Notes: a model not told the origin generated them from the letters alone. Positions 1 to 8,989 are shown, counted from the stretch's first letter. The stretch is DNA of 64,000 bases from AP-15 sp963812675 (GCA_963812675.1 CAWEWR010000009.1:1-64000); one strand, 5' to 3'. Numbers and translations are program-made.

Positions 1-210
1 AAAACCGGCGGCATCGGCGAAGGCATCGGCAAATTGCGCGCCGTAGACGAGCAGCTTTTTCGGGACGCAGCCGCGGATGACGCAAGTGCCGCCGACCCGG
101 CTGTCCTCGCAGATCGCGACGCGCGCGCCGTAGCTGCCGGCGCGACGCGAGCTAGCGACGCCTCCCGACCCCGCTCCGATCGTGAACATGTCGAAATCAT
201 AGCGCGGCAT
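1..210 (-). CDS. gor: Glutathione-disulfide reductase, N-terminal part
   Basis: Only the first 70 codons are inside the window; the gene runs off the left edge. The product starts MPRYDFDMFTIGAGSGG, which contains the Rossmann GxGxxG signature that binds FAD. It continues with GGTCVIRGCVPKK at about residues 41-53, the redox-active disulfide motif of class I flavoprotein disulfide reductases. The CVIRGCVPKK form is typical of glutathione reductase, rather than dihydrolipoamide or mercuric reductase, so NADPH-dependent reduction of GSSG is the likely reaction. The ATG at 210-208 was chosen because the FAD motif follows immediately. A second ATG eight codons in (MFTIGAG) is possible. Confidence 0.88.
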   Translation of the reverse strand, partial: MPRYDFDMFTIGAGSGGVASSRRAGSYGARVAICEDSRVGGTCVIRGCVPKKLLVYGAQFADAFADAAGF

Positions 211-330
211 CGCGGGCTCACTCCGTTGTCTCGGGTTCGTCGATCTTCTGGTTGTCACAAACATGGCCTTTCACCGCAAGCGCTACGACCTATACCGAGG
301 AGCAGTATCATACGCTCGCAGTTCACCGTT

Positions 331-384
331 TTCCCGGCGGAGGCCGGGATCTATGCTGATCACGGGCACCGGCGTCCGCCGGTG
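331..384 (-). repeat. REP-like two-hairpin repeat, copy 1
   Basis: Two adjacent palindromes, TTCCCGGCGGAGGCCGGGA and CACCGGCGTCCGCCGGTG, are joined by a short spacer. Read on the minus strand, the unit matches the unit at 57118-57172 in order and spacing (hairpin, GCCC linker, GATCCCGG hairpin), so these are two copies of one dispersed element in opposite orientations. It sits in the gap just upstream of the monooxygenase gene. Confidence 0.6.
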
Positions 385-419
385 AGGGAATGATCGGGTT
401 CTGGCGGGAGGCTGCAAAA

Positions 420-1622
420 ATGAAAGTCTTCGTATTCGATCTCCTGGCTTACGGCGAACAGCTCGAGCACCTGAAAGTCGACAACGAGCTGCCCTACCCG
501 CTGCCAAAGAAATACTTCAAACCCGAAATCGCCGCGCGGACTTATGCCGAGCACCTCGAGGCCTGGGAAGAGTTGGATCATTTGGGGTATGACGGAGTGG
601 GGTTCAACGAGCACCACTGCTCGCCCTACGGCCTGATGAACTCGCCGAACCTCTTGGCCGCCGCGGCGGCGCAACGCACGAAGCAACTCAAGCTGCTGAT
701 CTACGGCAATCTCCTGCCGCTGCACGAGCCGCTGCGGCTTGCCGAAGAGCTCGCGATGCTCGACTGCATGTCCAATGGGCGGCTGATTTGCGGCTTTGCC
801 CGCGGCATTTCGCGCGAGTACCAGGTCCACAATGTGCCGTTGGCGCAGTCGCGCGCCCGTTTCGAAGAGGCCTTCGACATCATCACCCGGGCGTGGACCG
901 AAGAAGTATTCTCGTATAGGGGCGAATTTTGGTCCTACAAGGATGTCGCGATGTGGCCGCGGCCAGTCCAACAGCCGCATCCACCGATCTGGATGCCGGT
1001 TGTCGGCAGCAAGGAGTCGATCGAGTTCGCCGCCAGGCGCGATCTGCCGATCACTCCCGGCCTCGGCCGCTCGCGCGGATTGCGGGACGACATTATTCGC
1101 TATTACGCCCGGTGCCTCGCGCAGGCCGACCACCGCATTACTCCCGGTCACTTATCGCTCGGCATCAGCGCCTATGTCGCCGACAGCAAGGCCGAGGCGG
1201 TGCGCGAGATGGGACCCTACCACCTCTATTTCAATCAAACTTTGTTCAGCCACGGCAATTTCACCGAGACCGAATTGCAACGCCAAACCGGCTATTCGAC
1301 CTCTGCTTCGACCGATTACGTAAGCCCGGAAAACCGCCGCGCCGCCCAATTCGCCCGCGAGGATTTTCGCGGCCTGACCATGGCCGATGTCGAGCGCCAG
1401 GCCGAGCAGATGCCGTGGGGCACGGCGGCCGAGGTCACCGAGCGGATCATCGAAGCGGCAGACACTGCCGGCGCCGACAATGTGCAGATCAGCCTCAATC
1501 GCGGAGTATTGCCGCATGAAATGTTCATGGAGCAGATTCGCCGCTTTGCCCGCGACGTGCTCCCGGCCTTGCAGGCGCACAACGTCGAAACCGTTCCGCT
1601 GGCGGAAGAGGTTCCAGCCTAA
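420..1622 (+). CDS. LLM-class flavin-dependent oxidoreductase
   Basis: A 400-residue luciferase-like monooxygenase of the bacterial luciferase alpha-chain TIM-barrel family (F420/FMNH2-type). These enzymes use reduced flavin to oxidise small organic substrates. Visible signatures are the NEHH motif near residue 68 and GRLICGFARG near residue 125. The ATG at 420 is preceded by GGGAG at good spacing. The frame is open 30 bases further upstream but without a ribosome site. The stop overlaps the convergent acetyltransferase stop by four bases. The substrate cannot be deduced; no reductase partner or sulfonate transporter lies next to it. Confidence 0.85.
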   Translation: MKVFVFDLLAYGEQLEHLKVDNELPYPLPKKYFKPEIAARTYAEHLEAWEELDHLGYDGVGFNEHHCSPYGLMNSPNLLAAAAAQRTKQLKLLIYGNLLPLHEPLRLAEELAMLDCMSNGRLICGFARGISREYQVHNVPLAQSRARFEEAFDIITRAWTEEVFSYRGEFWSYKDVAMWPRPVQQPHPPIWMPVVGSKESIEFAARRDLPITPGLGRSRGLRDDIIRYYARCLAQADHRITPGHLSLGISAYVADSKAEAVREMGPYHLYFNQTLFSHGNFTETELQRQTGYSTSASTDYVSPENRRAAQFAREDFRGLTMADVERQAEQMPWGTAAEVTERIIEAADTAGADNVQISLNRGVLPHEMFMEQIRRFARDVLPALQAHNVETVPLAEEVPA

Positions 1623-2071
1623 CTCGGCAGCCGCATCTCGACATGCGCGACGCCGAAATCGTCATAGGGCTCGGAGGTCGTGGCAAAGCCGAAGCTCTCG
1701 TAAAAGGGCACGAGAGGGACTTGCGCGCCAAGGCCGATCTCTCTCAGCGGAAAGCGCTCGCGACAGAGGATCAGCGCCTTCTCCATTAGCATTCGGCCGA
1801 GGCCGCCCCGTCTCAGGGACGGCGACACCGCAACGCGGCCGATCCTGACCATGGGCGGCGGGCCGGCTGTTGCAGTCAGCCGAAGATAACCGATCAGCTC
1901 ATTCTCCAACCGGGCTGCCAAATGCCAGGCGCTCTGGTCCAGGCTGTCTAGGTCGGGATAAGCGGAGGCCTGCTCGACGACGAAGATGCTTTGCCGGAAG
2001 CGCAGCAGCTCATAGAGCTCACCTGCCGTCAACTCGTCGAAACGCCGCCATTGCGTTGTGATCCCCGGCAT
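1619..2071 (-). CDS. ElaA-like GNAT N-acetyltransferase
   Basis: A 150-residue single-domain GNAT protein. The N-terminal half carries the ElaA-type pattern RFRQSIFVVEQ...DLDSLDQSAWHL. The acetyl-CoA pyrophosphate loop follows as VSPSLRRGGLGRMLM near residue 90, and PFYESFGFAT lies near the end. The substrate is unknown in the family at large. The start at 2071 (MPGITTQW) is supported by GAGGAAAG upstream. The longer open frame to 2239 has no family similarity in its extra 56 residues. It is divergent from the LigJ-like gene and converges with the flavin monooxygenase gene. Confidence 0.82.
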   Translation of the reverse strand: MPGITTQWRRFDELTAGELYELLRFRQSIFVVEQASAYPDLDSLDQSAWHLAARLENELIGYLRLTATAGPPPMVRIGRVAVSPSLRRGGLGRMLMEKALILCRERFPLREIGLGAQVPLVPFYESFGFATTSEPYDDFGVAHVEMRLPS

Positions 2072-2231
2072 GCTGGTCTTTCCTCTCACTCGCGGCGTTT
2101 CCCCGGGATCCGGTGGGCGCGGCTGGCGCGCAGGGTCGCGACCGTCACCGACCCGGGGAAGAACATTGCGATCGCGGTGCATCTTGCGGATAGTGACTGA
2201 TATACACCGGGAAAAGATGCGGCAAATTCCT

Positions 2232-3260
2232 ATGATCATTGATTGCCACGGCCACTACACGACCTCCCCTCGTCAGCACGAGGGATGGCGCACCGAGCAG
2301 ATCGAGGCGCACAAGGCCGGCAAGCCGCCGCCGCCGCGCCCGAGAATGACGGACGACGAGATCCGCGAGACGATCGTGGGTGGCCAGCTGAAGGTGCAGC
2401 GCGAGCGCGGCACGGATCTGACGATTTTCTCGCCGCGCGCCGCCGGCATGGGCCACCACCTTGGTGACGCAACGACCAGCGAAGCCTGGGCCAGCGCCTG
2501 CAACGAGCTGATCCACCGCGTCTCCTCCCTGTTCCCGAAGAACTTCATCGGTGTGGCGATGCTGCCGCAGAGTGCCGGCGTTTCGCCGAAGAACTGCATC
2601 TCCGAGATCGACCGCTGCGTACGCGAATACGGGTTCGTCGGCATCAATCTGAACCCCGACCCATCCGGCGGGCACTGGCCGGATCCGCCGCTGTCGGACC
2701 GCTACTGGTATCCGGTCTACGAGAAGATGGTCGAGCACGGCATTCCCGCCATGATCCACGTCAGCGCCGCTTGCAACCCGGCGTATCACACGACGGGCTC
2801 GCACTACCTCAACGGCGACACGGTCGGCTTCAACCAGCTGATGAATTCATCCGTGTTCAAGGATTTCCCGACCATCAAGTTCATTATTCCGCACGGCGGC
2901 GGTGCGGTGCCTTATCACTGGGGTCGCTTTCGCGGTTTGGCGCAGGACGCCAAACTCGGGCTGTTGGCAGATCTCGTGTTGAACAACGTATTCTTCGACA
3001 CCTGCGTCTATCACTTGCCCGGCCAAGAGCTGCTGGCAAAGGTCATCCCGGTCGACAACATCCTGTTCGCCTCGGAAATGATCGGCGCGGTTCGCGGCAT
3101 CGATCCGGAAACCGGTCACCACTACGACGACACCAAGCGCTATATCGACCAGCTTGCTCTGTCTGCGGAGGACAAAGCGAAGATTTTCGAGGGCAATGCG
3201 CGCCGCGTCTACGGCCACCTCTCGAGCACGATCGAGAAGCAGTTCGCGACAGCGATCTGA
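2232..3260 (+). CDS. ligJ: 4-oxalomesaconate hydratase (LigJ-like amidohydrolase)
   Basis: A 342-residue amidohydrolase-superfamily TIM barrel. The N-terminal MIIDCHGHYTT supplies the first metal-binding His pair. MIHVSAACNP near residue 180, FIIPHGGGAVPYHWGRFRG near residue 220 and GAVRGIDPETGH near residue 290 closely match my recollection of Sphingobium LigJ, which hydrates 4-oxalomesaconate in the protocatechuate 4,5-cleavage pathway. Related amidohydrolase-2 decarboxylases are the main alternative. The start at 2232 follows the family N-terminus. An in-frame ATG at 2217 has a better GGGAAAAG ribosome site and could be the true start. It is probably co-transcribed with the flavin oxidase remnant 36 bases downstream. 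Confidence 0.75.
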   Translation: MIIDCHGHYTTSPRQHEGWRTEQIEAHKAGKPPPPRPRMTDDEIRETIVGGQLKVQRERGTDLTIFSPRAAGMGHHLGDATTSEAWASACNELIHRVSSLFPKNFIGVAMLPQSAGVSPKNCISEIDRCVREYGFVGINLNPDPSGGHWPDPPLSDRYWYPVYEKMVEHGIPAMIHVSAACNPAYHTTGSHYLNGDTVGFNQLMNSSVFKDFPTIKFIIPHGGGAVPYHWGRFRGLAQDAKLGLLADLVLNNVFFDTCVYHLPGQELLAKVIPVDNILFASEMIGAVRGIDPETGHHYDDTKRYIDQLALSAEDKAKIFEGNARRVYGHLSSTIEKQFATAI

Positions 3261-3296
3261 GCGTGTTCGACGGATACGCCACAGGGAGATTAACTC

Positions 3297-4693
3297 ATGA
3301 CGGATCTACGCGTCATCACCACTGAGGGAAGCGATAAAATCCTCGAGGAAGTCATTGTGCAGGACTTTGCGGACAGCCTTCGCGGCCGGCTCGTGCAACC
3401 CGGCAACGACGGTTATGACGAGGCCCGCACGGTCTGGAACGGCATGATCGACCGGCGCCCGGCGCTGATCGCGCGCTGCGCGGGCGTGGCCGATGTCATC
3501 GCTGCGGTGCGCTTTGCGCGCGATCACGAGCTGCTGGTGTCCGTCCGCGGCGGCGGGCACAACATCACCGGCAACGCCGTCTGCGAGGGCGGCCTGATGA
3601 TCGACCTGTCGCCGATGAAGAGCGTGCGGGTCGATCCGACCCAGCGCATGGCGCGCGCCGAGGCAGGGCTCACCTGGGGCGAGTACAACCGCGAAACCCA
3701 AGCCTTTGGATTGGCCAGCACCGGCGGGGTCGTCTCGACGACCGCATTGCCGGACTGACCCTGGGCGGCGGCCTCGGCTGGCTGATGGGCAAGCATGGTC
3801 TCAGCTGCGACAACCTGCTGTCGGCAGATCTCGTCACGGCCGACGGGCAGTTTCTGACGGCGAGTGCGGATCAGCACCCGGACCTCTTCTGGGGTCTGCG
3901 CGGGGGCGGCGGCAATTTTGGCGTCGTCACCTCGTTCGAGTATCGGGTTCATCCCGTCGGTCCGGTACTGGCGGGAATGGTTCTCCACCCGATGGCGAAG
4001 GCCAAGGAAGTGCTGCGCTTCTACCGGGACTATGCGCGCACCTGCCCGGATGCGCTGACCGCCTTTGCCGCATTGATGACATCGCATGAGGGCGACCCCG
4101 TCGTCGCCATCGTCGTCGGGTATATCGGGGATCTCGCGGATGGAGAAGCGCTGATGGCGCCGGTGCGGAGGTTCGGCTCGCCGCTGGTGGACACGATTGC
4201 GCCGATGTCCTACGAGCAGCTGAATCAGATGTTTGACGCCGCCTTTCCCTATGGCGGGGTACAACGGTACTGGAAGTCGAGCTTTCTGAAGCAGTTGGGA
4301 GACGACGTGCTGGAAATTCTCATCGACCGGGCAGCAACGATGCGCTCGCCAATGTCCATGGTCGGGTTCTTCCATGTCCACGGCGCCGCGACCCGGCTCG
4401 ATCCGAACGAGACTGCGTTTGGGCTCCGCAGCGACCAATGGGACTACAACGTCATTTCACAATGGACTGATACTGCTGAGTCTGCAGGTCATATCCAGTG
4501 GACACGGGAGTTCTGGACCGCGGTGGAGCCCTTCGCGACCGGGCAGGTGTATGTCAACCACCTGGACGCGGAGGAAGGCACGCGGATCAGGGCTGCCTAC
4601 AGCGATAACTTCGGGCGGCTCGTCGCGCTGAAGAATAGATACGATCCGACGAACCTGTTCCGGCTCAACCAGAACATCAAGCCGACATTATAG
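3297..4693 (+). pseudogene. FAD-binding berberine-bridge-type oxidoreductase, frameshifted
   Basis: One gene now in two frames. The first part (3297-3758, 153 residues) holds the FAD-binding domain with VRGGGHNITG, whose His is the usual covalent FAD attachment site, and ends prematurely after VSTTALPD. The second part (from about 3745, ATG at 3785, to 4693) continues with LTLGGGLGWLMGKHGLSCDN, including the second (Cys) flavinylation site, and ends with the BBE-type tail RYDPTNLFRLNQNIKP. Reading on with one added G after position 3744 restores the expected T-G-I-A-G-L-T sequence, so a single-base deletion explains the break. It may be real decay or a sequencing/assembly error. The start is supported by GGGAG. 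Intact relatives oxidise alcohols, sugars or alkaloids with O2; the substrate here is unknown. Confidence 0.85.
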
Positions 4694-4825
4694 CGAGTCG
4701 TCGCGGCCGTGCCGCTGGACCGGCCGCGAAGGAGCTGGTATTCCTGCACCCGCGATCAAACAACTGTCCTCCCTGCATTGTCGGCGTTCCGCGTCCTCCA
4801 GCGTCTCGTCAGTTCCTGCCTTGGC

Positions 4826-5614
4826 ATGGGCGCATCGAACCGGCTGCACCGCTATATTTACGACTGCGCCTATGGCTTGCCGCAATGGCAGGAGATATCG
4901 ACCTTCAACTACGGCTATGCGCCGTGCGATGATTCCGTGGCGGAGGTTTGGCCGAACGAGCCCCATCAGATTCAGCTCTATGCCGAGGTGGCAAAGGCGG
5001 TTCAGTCTGCAGCGCGCGCGCCCGAGCCCGCACGGCTGCTCGAAGTATGCTGCGGCCGAGGCGGAGGTCTCGCCTACCTGCACGCCACGCTCTCGCCTCG
5101 GGCGACGATCGGGGTCGATCGATCGCTGACGGCTATTCGGCACCGCCGCAACGGCAATGCCGCGATCGCCCATCTGCAGGGGCATGCACTCCAGCTCCCG
5201 CTCCCCGAAGCAAGCATCGATCTCGCGATTAATGTCGAGGCGCTGGCCGATCTGCCAAAATTGCCTTTCCTCGCGGAAATCTCGCGCGTTCTCGCCCCAA
5301 ACGGTATTTTTGCCGTAACTGATACGATGCCGCATGGTCCGGAGGCTTGCCATCTCGGGTTGATCGATTTAGGCCGGAAGTCCGGCCTCGATGTCGTATC
5401 CTTTCGCGACATCACGATGAATGTGTGTGATGCTTGCCGCATTGACGACCAGCGCCGCAGCGAACTGGTCAACCGTTTGCCCCGCTATCTTCGGCCAATC
5501 GCTCGGGAATGGGTGTCTCTGCCCGGGACCACGCGGTTTGGGCAATTCGAGCGCAAGGAGCGGTGCTACTTCATCGCGGTGATGGTGAAGAACACCACGC
5601 GGCTTCAATCATAG
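4826..5614 (+). CDS. Class I SAM-dependent methyltransferase
   Basis: About 262 residues with a Rossmann-type methyltransferase core. LLEVCCGRGGGLAYL is motif I (SAM binding), GVDRSLTAI motif II, and a post-loop FLAEISRVLAPNGIF follows. The N-terminal FNYGYAP...WPNEPHQIQLY resembles phthiotriol/sterol-type methyltransferases, suggesting a lipid-like small molecule; this is inference. The start is uncertain: a GTG at 4709 would add 39 Arg/Ser-rich residues without similarity, and neither start has a convincing ribosome site. Its end overlaps the convergent desaturase-family gene by six bases. Confidence 0.75.
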   Translation: MGASNRLHRYIYDCAYGLPQWQEISTFNYGYAPCDDSVAEVWPNEPHQIQLYAEVAKAVQSAARAPEPARLLEVCCGRGGGLAYLHATLSPRATIGVDRSLTAIRHRRNGNAAIAHLQGHALQLPLPEASIDLAINVEALADLPKLPFLAEISRVLAPNGIFAVTDTMPHGPEACHLGLIDLGRKSGLDVVSFRDITMNVCDACRIDDQRRSELVNRLPRYLRPIAREWVSLPGTTRFGQFERKERCYFIAVMVKNTTRLQS

Positions 5615-6364
5615 GACTTGAGTTCCACGGGAACGCGAGAGGTTGGCTTTGAGCGTGCGGTCATGGTCGGGATGGAGCGTTCCCATCATCCGATCCCACC
5701 AGCTGAAATGCGTCGCGTAATTGCAGCGGAAGAACTGATGATGCTGATCGTGATGCGTGACGCCGACGAGCGGCGATGGCGGCCAGCACCACCGACCGCC
5801 ATGCTCATAGCCGGAATGGCCGATGACGCCGGTGATCTGATCATAGATCTTGTGTGCGAACAGCACCGCGGGAGCGATGGGTATCAGGAAATGGGCGACC
5901 AACCAATAGGATTGCAGGAAAAGATTGTCGACCAGCCGATCGCTGTTGTTGGACCAGACCACTGGCGTAATCGTCAAATGGTGCCACCGATGCACCCGCC
6001 GATAAAGAAACCGGGTGTGAATCAGTCGATGCAACCAATAAAACCAGGTGTCGAACAGCACGAGCGAGGCGACGGCCGAGAACACTGTCCCGCCGATCCC
6101 GGGCAACGGCCGCAATCCCCAGCCAAGCGTGGTGTAGCTCCAATCACCGGCACCGAGCATCACAGCGATGACCGCCAACGAAACAACGCTCTGCCTGAAG
6201 TCGCGCTTGATATGTGATGTTGGTGTCTGCCGGGACGATTGGATTTTGACTGCCTGGCGGTTCAGGCGCGTGACAACCGCGCAAGTGATTAGATAACAGG
6301 CGAGCAAAGCGAAGTAGTACACGACAATAGTCGCCAAGAGTGAACCGAACTGTCGAAAGAACAT
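5609..6364 (-). CDS. Sterol desaturase / fatty acid hydroxylase family protein
   Basis: A polytopic membrane protein of about 251 residues with the diiron histidine clusters of the fatty acid hydroxylase superfamily: HRLIH, then HRWHH, then HHDQHHQ near the C-terminus. Several hydrophobic helices precede and separate them. Members insert hydroxyl groups or double bonds into lipids using O2. The substrate may be a sterol, hopanoid, carotenoid or fatty acid. The ATG at 6364 is preceded by GGAGG about 11 bases upstream. ATGs at 6391 and a start at 6451 are alternatives with weaker support. It converges with the methyltransferase gene; a functional link is only suggested by proximity. Confidence 0.82.
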   Translation of the reverse strand: MFFRQFGSLLATIVVYYFALLACYLITCAVVTRLNRQAVKIQSSRQTPTSHIKRDFRQSVVSLAVIAVMLGAGDWSYTTLGWGLRPLPGIGGTVFSAVASLVLFDTWFYWLHRLIHTRFLYRRVHRWHHLTITPVVWSNNSDRLVDNLFLQSYWLVAHFLIPIAPAVLFAHKIYDQITGVIGHSGYEHGGRWCWPPSPLVGVTHHDQHHQFFRCNYATHFSWWDRMMGTLHPDHDRTLKANLSRSRGTQVL

Positions 6365-7290
6365 ACCGTGCCCGCCTCCGCTGTTTCGCATGTTGATCGA
6401 TTGTGCGCGACGTCGATGGTCAGTGGCAATGGTAAAAGCCCCGCTGGCCACGAAAACAGGGGCGAAAAATCACCGTCCTTTCAACGGCAAGATCATCATT
6501 CCAGGACGGCCCGAGGGCTCGCAGACGGAGCCCGCGCCCGGTGTCCATGCTTTGGCGAACCGGCCCCGCCGGTCCCGCACTCCCTGTTCCGCCTGTTTTA
6601 TCTGGTCGAGATCAGGCATCGGCAACTCCTTCAATCGCAATCTCGCACCCGCTCACGGGTGCCGATGCCCAGGAGATTACAATGCGAATATGGCGATTGC
6701 ATGATTATCTATTTGTCAAATCCCGCCGAGAGCAACGGGCAACAGGCGGACGACGGGACTCTTATTGAGTTCGCGCGGTTTTATCCGCTCGGCGAGATTA
6801 TTGCCGAACTCAATCGAGTTCCGGGGGCGCTTTGCGAGCGAAAGCCATGCGCGGATTACGGTTGGCCGGGAGGGTTCAACTGTCCCGGCTGCGGCGATGG
6901 CCGAGGCTGGCTTCGCCGAGCCGAAGCCCTGCCGACGCATTTCGCATTTAACTTGTGAAACAAAAAAGCTCAACGGTTTCAGCGGCCGAATCATGTTGCA
7001 TAATTCTTGAATTCTGCAACAGGGTCGCAGGGCGTCGGGATGGCGCGAGATCGCCAAGGGCGAATCATACAGTGGCACGAGAGGGGCAGTGTCGAAGGCG
7101 AAATCTATCTCGGCTTCGGCAGTAAGTGCAGCGAGGGCTGGCGAATCTGCTCTATGGCCGCCCTCACTGAGGGGTTGCAAAAGCCGTGCAGCCTCCTACC
7201 TCAGGATATGAACTCGAACCGTGTCTTCAATCGGCGAGAGAAAGAGGCAAATGCATTTGCCCAAGAGTTCCGAACAGGAGGGATACGCAA
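6365..7290. other. 926-bp gap with possible transposase remnant
   Basis: No convincing intact gene was found on either strand. At about 6845-6910 the plus strand encodes DYGWPGGFNCPGCG, which resembles the zinc-ribbon start of IS1595-type transposases (WPxGFxCPxCG), without the catalytic part. A perfect 10-bp inverted repeat (ATTGAGTTCG / CGAACTCAAT) lies at 6764-6773 and 6805-6814. Both look like remains of old mobile DNA next to the foreign-looking gene at 7291. Confidence 0.35.
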
Positions 7291-7761
7291 ATGAAGATGA
7301 AGCGTATAGGTCTATGGGCGACGGGGATAGTAGTGCTTATAAGCGTAGGACTCCTCACCGTAGAGCAAGGATATACAGAGGAAAAAGAACACGCAACGAC
7401 GTGCACCCTCGCTACGTTGAAAGGACGATATCTGTTCGTCGTCAACGGAACCTTTTTCCCTCCAGCGGGTGGGGTAACAGTGGAGTCGTTATTTTCTCGC
7501 GCCGGAGATCGCATATTCTATGGAGACGGCACCGGCACAACTATAGCGAGGGAAAGCGTCAACGGGGTGATTAGACCCGCAGATACTCACAGCGATCTGA
7601 GTTATACGGTCAACGCAGACTGTACGGGAACCCTCAAAGTACTAAGCGTAGGAGCAACCAGTGAGATATTCGTAGCGCCCAATGGCGAGGACATGACCAT
7701 CATAGCGACGGATAACGGCCACGTAGAGGCGTACTCTAGCTGGCGGGTGGGCCCCGAGTAG
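7291..7761 (+). CDS. Small secreted protein of unknown function
   Basis: 156 residues beginning MKMKRIGLW followed by a hydrophobic stretch (GIVVLISVGLLTV), a clear signal peptide. The mature part contains two Cys and repeated short strands rich in Gly, Thr and Ser, suggesting a small beta-structured periplasmic or exported protein. AGGAGG nine bases before the ATG strongly supports the start. Codon choice is unlike the neighbours: many ATA, CTA, GTA, AGA and CGA codons, which are rare elsewhere in the window. Together with the remnant-filled upstream gap this suggests horizontal acquisition. I do not recognise the family. Confidence 0.7.
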   Translation: MKMKRIGLWATGIVVLISVGLLTVEQGYTEEKEHATTCTLATLKGRYLFVVNGTFFPPAGGVTVESLFSRAGDRIFYGDGTGTTIARESVNGVIRPADTHSDLSYTVNADCTGTLKVLSVGATSEIFVAPNGEDMTIIATDNGHVEAYSSWRVGPE

Positions 7762-7763
7762 AG

Positions 7764-7839
7764 CAATATGCCTACCGGATTTGCCCTCGGGACGCCTTCG
7801 CTCTGTCGGGCGTCTTCGAGATAAAGTAGGTCGGCGTTG
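7764..7839 (+). repeat. Imperfect direct repeat, copy 1 (flanks ABC gene)
   Basis: This stretch aligns with 8912-8989 in the same orientation: shared blocks include ATATGCC, ACCGGATTT, CCTCGGG, GCGTCTTC and GTAGGTCG. The two copies bracket the substrate-binding protein gene, so this copy may be the leftover upstream region of a lost second gene of the same type. Confidence 0.5.
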
Positions 7840-7881
7840 GCACGGCGGCGCGTAGCCCCAGTGCGAGCGCCAAGGCGCCCT

Positions 7882-8850
7882 TCACTCGATCACCTCGTCG
7901 GCGCGGGCGAGGATTGTCTGCGGGATCGTGAGGCCGAGTGCCGTGGCGGTCTTAAGATTGATAACCAGCTCTAATTTCGTTGGCTGCTCGACCGGCAGAT
8001 CGGCAGGCTTGGCGCCCTTGAGGATCTTTCCGACGTAGATGCCGACCTGACGATAGGCAGCCGTGCGACTCGCTCCGTAGCTGATGAGGCCGCCGGCCGC
8101 GGCGAATTCACGCCACTCGTACATCGCTGGAAGCGCATGGCGTGCCGCAAGCGCTAGAAGCTGCTCCCGCCGGCTGAAGAAGAACAAATCGGCGCCGACG
8201 AGCAGCGCGCCGGCATGTAGTTGGATGAAGGTTGCGAAAGCGGTGTTGATCTCGCTTTCGGTGCCGGCCTTCAGGATATGGAGTTCTATTCCCTTGGCGC
8301 GCGCGGCTTCCTGCAAGTCTTCGTTATTCGGAGGGCCCGAGTTCACCAGCAGGGCGATCACCTTGGGCTCGGGAACCAGCTCGGAAAGTAGCTCGAGCCG
8401 CTTGGGCATCAGCTCGTTGGCGAGGAGGCTGACGCCCGTGAGGTTGCCGCCCGGCCGGGCGAGACTGGCGACCAGGCCGTCCACGACCGGGTCGCCGCCG
8501 GTGGCGAAGATGATCGGGATCGTGGAGGTCGCGTTTTTCACCGCTCGTGTAGGAGAGGGGCCGCCGCTTGCCACGATCACGTCGACCTTACGGCCAACGA
8601 GATCCGCGGCCAATGCGGGCAGTCGTTCGTAGCGGCCCTCCGCCCAGCGGTATTCGATTGCCACGTTTTGTCCTTCGACATAGCCGGTTTCGCTCAGTCC
8701 CTGATGGAACGCCGCCACACGCGGGTCATACGGGCCGGGCGGTGCAACGCCGAGATAGCCGATCACTGGCATCGCCTTCTGCTGCGCGCAAAGGGCGCGC
8801 GCTGCGGTCATCGCGCCGCCTAGCAGCAGCATCAACTCGCGCCGTCTCAT
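7882..8850 (-). CDS. ABC transporter substrate-binding protein (TrpX-like)
   Basis: 322 residues of the ABC_sub_bind (PF04392-type) family. The N-terminus MRRRELMLLLGGAM...ALCAQ is a signal peptide with a basic, Tat-like n-region. VIGYLGVAPPG then opens the mature two-lobed periplasmic binding fold, and IPIIFATGGDPV is visible near residue 110. Members bind small ligands, for example aromatic amino acids in TrpX, for an ABC importer. No permease or ATPase gene is adjacent, so it is an orphan here. AAGGGG precedes the ATG. It is flanked by imperfect direct repeats. Confidence 0.85.
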   Translation of the reverse strand: MRRRELMLLLGGAMTAARALCAQQKAMPVIGYLGVAPPGPYDPRVAAFHQGLSETGYVEGQNVAIEYRWAEGRYERLPALAADLVGRKVDVIVASGGPSPTRAVKNATSTIPIIFATGGDPVVDGLVASLARPGGNLTGVSLLANELMPKRLELLSELVPEPKVIALLVNSGPPNNEDLQEAARAKGIELHILKAGTESEINTAFATFIQLHAGALLVGADLFFFSRREQLLALAARHALPAMYEWREFAAAGGLISYGASRTAAYRQVGIYVGKILKGAKPADLPVEQPTKLELVINLKTATALGLTIPQTILARADEVIE

Positions 8851-8911
8851 TCGATCCCCTTCTTAAGGGCGAGGGATGATGACGGGGCCGCAGCATGTCA
8901 GCAACGGATTG

Positions 8912-8989
8912 CAAATATGCCACCGGATTTTGGCCTCGGGCGCCATCGCTATGTCAAGCGTCTTCTCTAGATGTAGTAGGTCGACGCTG
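8912..8989 (+). repeat. Imperfect direct repeat, copy 2 (flanks ABC gene)
   Basis: Partner of the copy at 7764-7839. It lies 62 bases upstream of the ABC substrate-binding protein start and may contain its promoter. Apart from this, the gap 8851-9150 shows no gene that I can support. Confidence 0.5.

Noticed and set aside
360..1151. 263-residue minus-strand open frame
   Set aside because: It is antisense to the luciferase-like monooxygenase and has no recognisable domain.
5618..6217. 199-residue plus-strand open frame
   Set aside because: It is antisense to the desaturase-family gene whose His clusters are intact.
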